This document shows positions 63,703 to 64,000 of a DNA stretch of 64,000 nucleotides, in pieces. The notes under the pieces were generated by a model. It was not told where the DNA came from. It was given only the letters and a program-made list of their open reading frames with translations, and did no database searches. Origin of the DNA: Planctomycetia bacterium (lineage in GTDB: Bacteria > Planctomycetota > Brocadiia > Brocadiales > Brocadiaceae); NCBI GenBank assembly GCA_015075005.1, contig JABTVC010000001.1:1-64000 (forward strand), written 5' to 3'. A program made the translations under genes and the position numbers. The stretch's first letter is position 1; each line of letters begins with the position of its first letter.

Positions 63703-64000
63703 ATGGCAAAGGCATTATTCATACTGGTAAGTGTTGTGTTTTTTTTAAGCAATTCCGGTACATTACCTGCCAAAGAACCGGAATCCCATGAACGAGTTGA
63801 ACAATCAGGGAAAGAGCCCTGCACCTCGGGAAAAAACACAAGTAATCTGGATAGAGAAATTGATAATTTCACATCACAAATCTTGCAACAGCTCATGCAA
63901 AATGATAAGAAAAATGTAGCTGTGAGCGAATTTACCGATATTGCGGGGAATATAACAGACATCGGAAAACTCATTGCCGATGAGATCGTTACCCGTTTAA
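63703..64000 (+). CDS. FlgO-like secreted protein, 3' end off window
   Basis: Ninety-nine residues to the window edge. A signal peptide (AKALFILVSVVFFLSNSGTL..A) and a short linker, then LDREIDNFTSQILQQLMQND and KKNVAVSEFTDIAGNITDIG, the start of a FlgO/TolB-N-like domain ('v.V..f.di.g...~lG..iadel.t.L'). FlgO-like proteins act in the outer membrane or periplasm. AAAAAAGGAAAA lies upstream of the ATG. Partial. Confidence 0.7.
   Translation, partial: MAKALFILVSVVFFLSNSGTLPAKEPESHERVEQSGKEPCTSGKNTSNLDREIDNFTSQILQQLMQNDKKNVAVSEFTDIAGNITDIGKLIADEIVTRL

Overview
The window looks like a low-GC chromosome segment of an environmental Gram-negative bacterium, most likely a planctomycete of the anammox (Brocadiaceae) type. 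The reasons are the gene mix (Wza/Wzc-type polysaccharide export, B12-binding radical SAM proteins, an outer-membrane barrel), very many type II toxin-antitoxin (TA) modules, and large amounts of degenerate short repeat between genes. This is recognition by eye, not a database result. No rRNA, tRNA or CRISPR array was seen.

Layout. (1) 0-3.7 kb: a DegT-type sugar aminotransferase, then repeat-rich ground with two small TA-like loci and three decayed copies of one methyltransferase 3' end. (2) 3.7-18.1 kb, all on the minus strand: a polysaccharide assembly cluster with glycosyltransferases, a flippase, an O-antigen-ligase-like protein, methyltransferases, an acyltransferase, an AP-superfamily enzyme, a dTMP-kinase-like protein and a radical SAM protein. 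Several genes are frameshifted, and one methyltransferase is split by a 125-bp MITE-like element. (3) 18.1-43.6 kb: an island of about 21 TA modules or remnants, all on the minus strand, separated by heptamer-periodic repeats. It also holds a 2.4-kb duplication (TA pair plus nucleotide-sugar dehydrogenase), an IS110 transposase, an epimerase fragment and two nucleotidyltransferase fragments. (4) 43.6-52.4 kb, minus strand: a CapD/WbpM-like dehydratase behind a promoter, a cyclic-di-GMP-I riboswitch and a terminator, then a membrane spermidine-synthase-like protein, a GT2, an outer-membrane barrel, a PHP-type phosphatase and a lysine-rich secreted protein. (5) 52.6-64 kb, plus strand: a large membrane protein, a radical SAM protein, Wza-like and Wzc-like export proteins, a second O-antigen-ligase-like protein, a TPR protein and the start of a FlgO-like gene.

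How it fits together: regions 2, 4 and 5 together supply activated sugars, assembly, flipping, polymerisation, export and phospho-regulation of an extracellular polysaccharide. The riboswitch suggests that c-di-GMP gates the first committed sugar-nucleotide step. The TA island splits this machinery and appears to be a decay and reshuffling zone: many genes there carry internal deletions, and short repeats have entered reading frames, twice without breaking the frame.

Caution: a large share of the broken genes are explained by one-base changes in homopolymer runs, so some 'pseudogenes' may be consensus errors. Each such call is marked.
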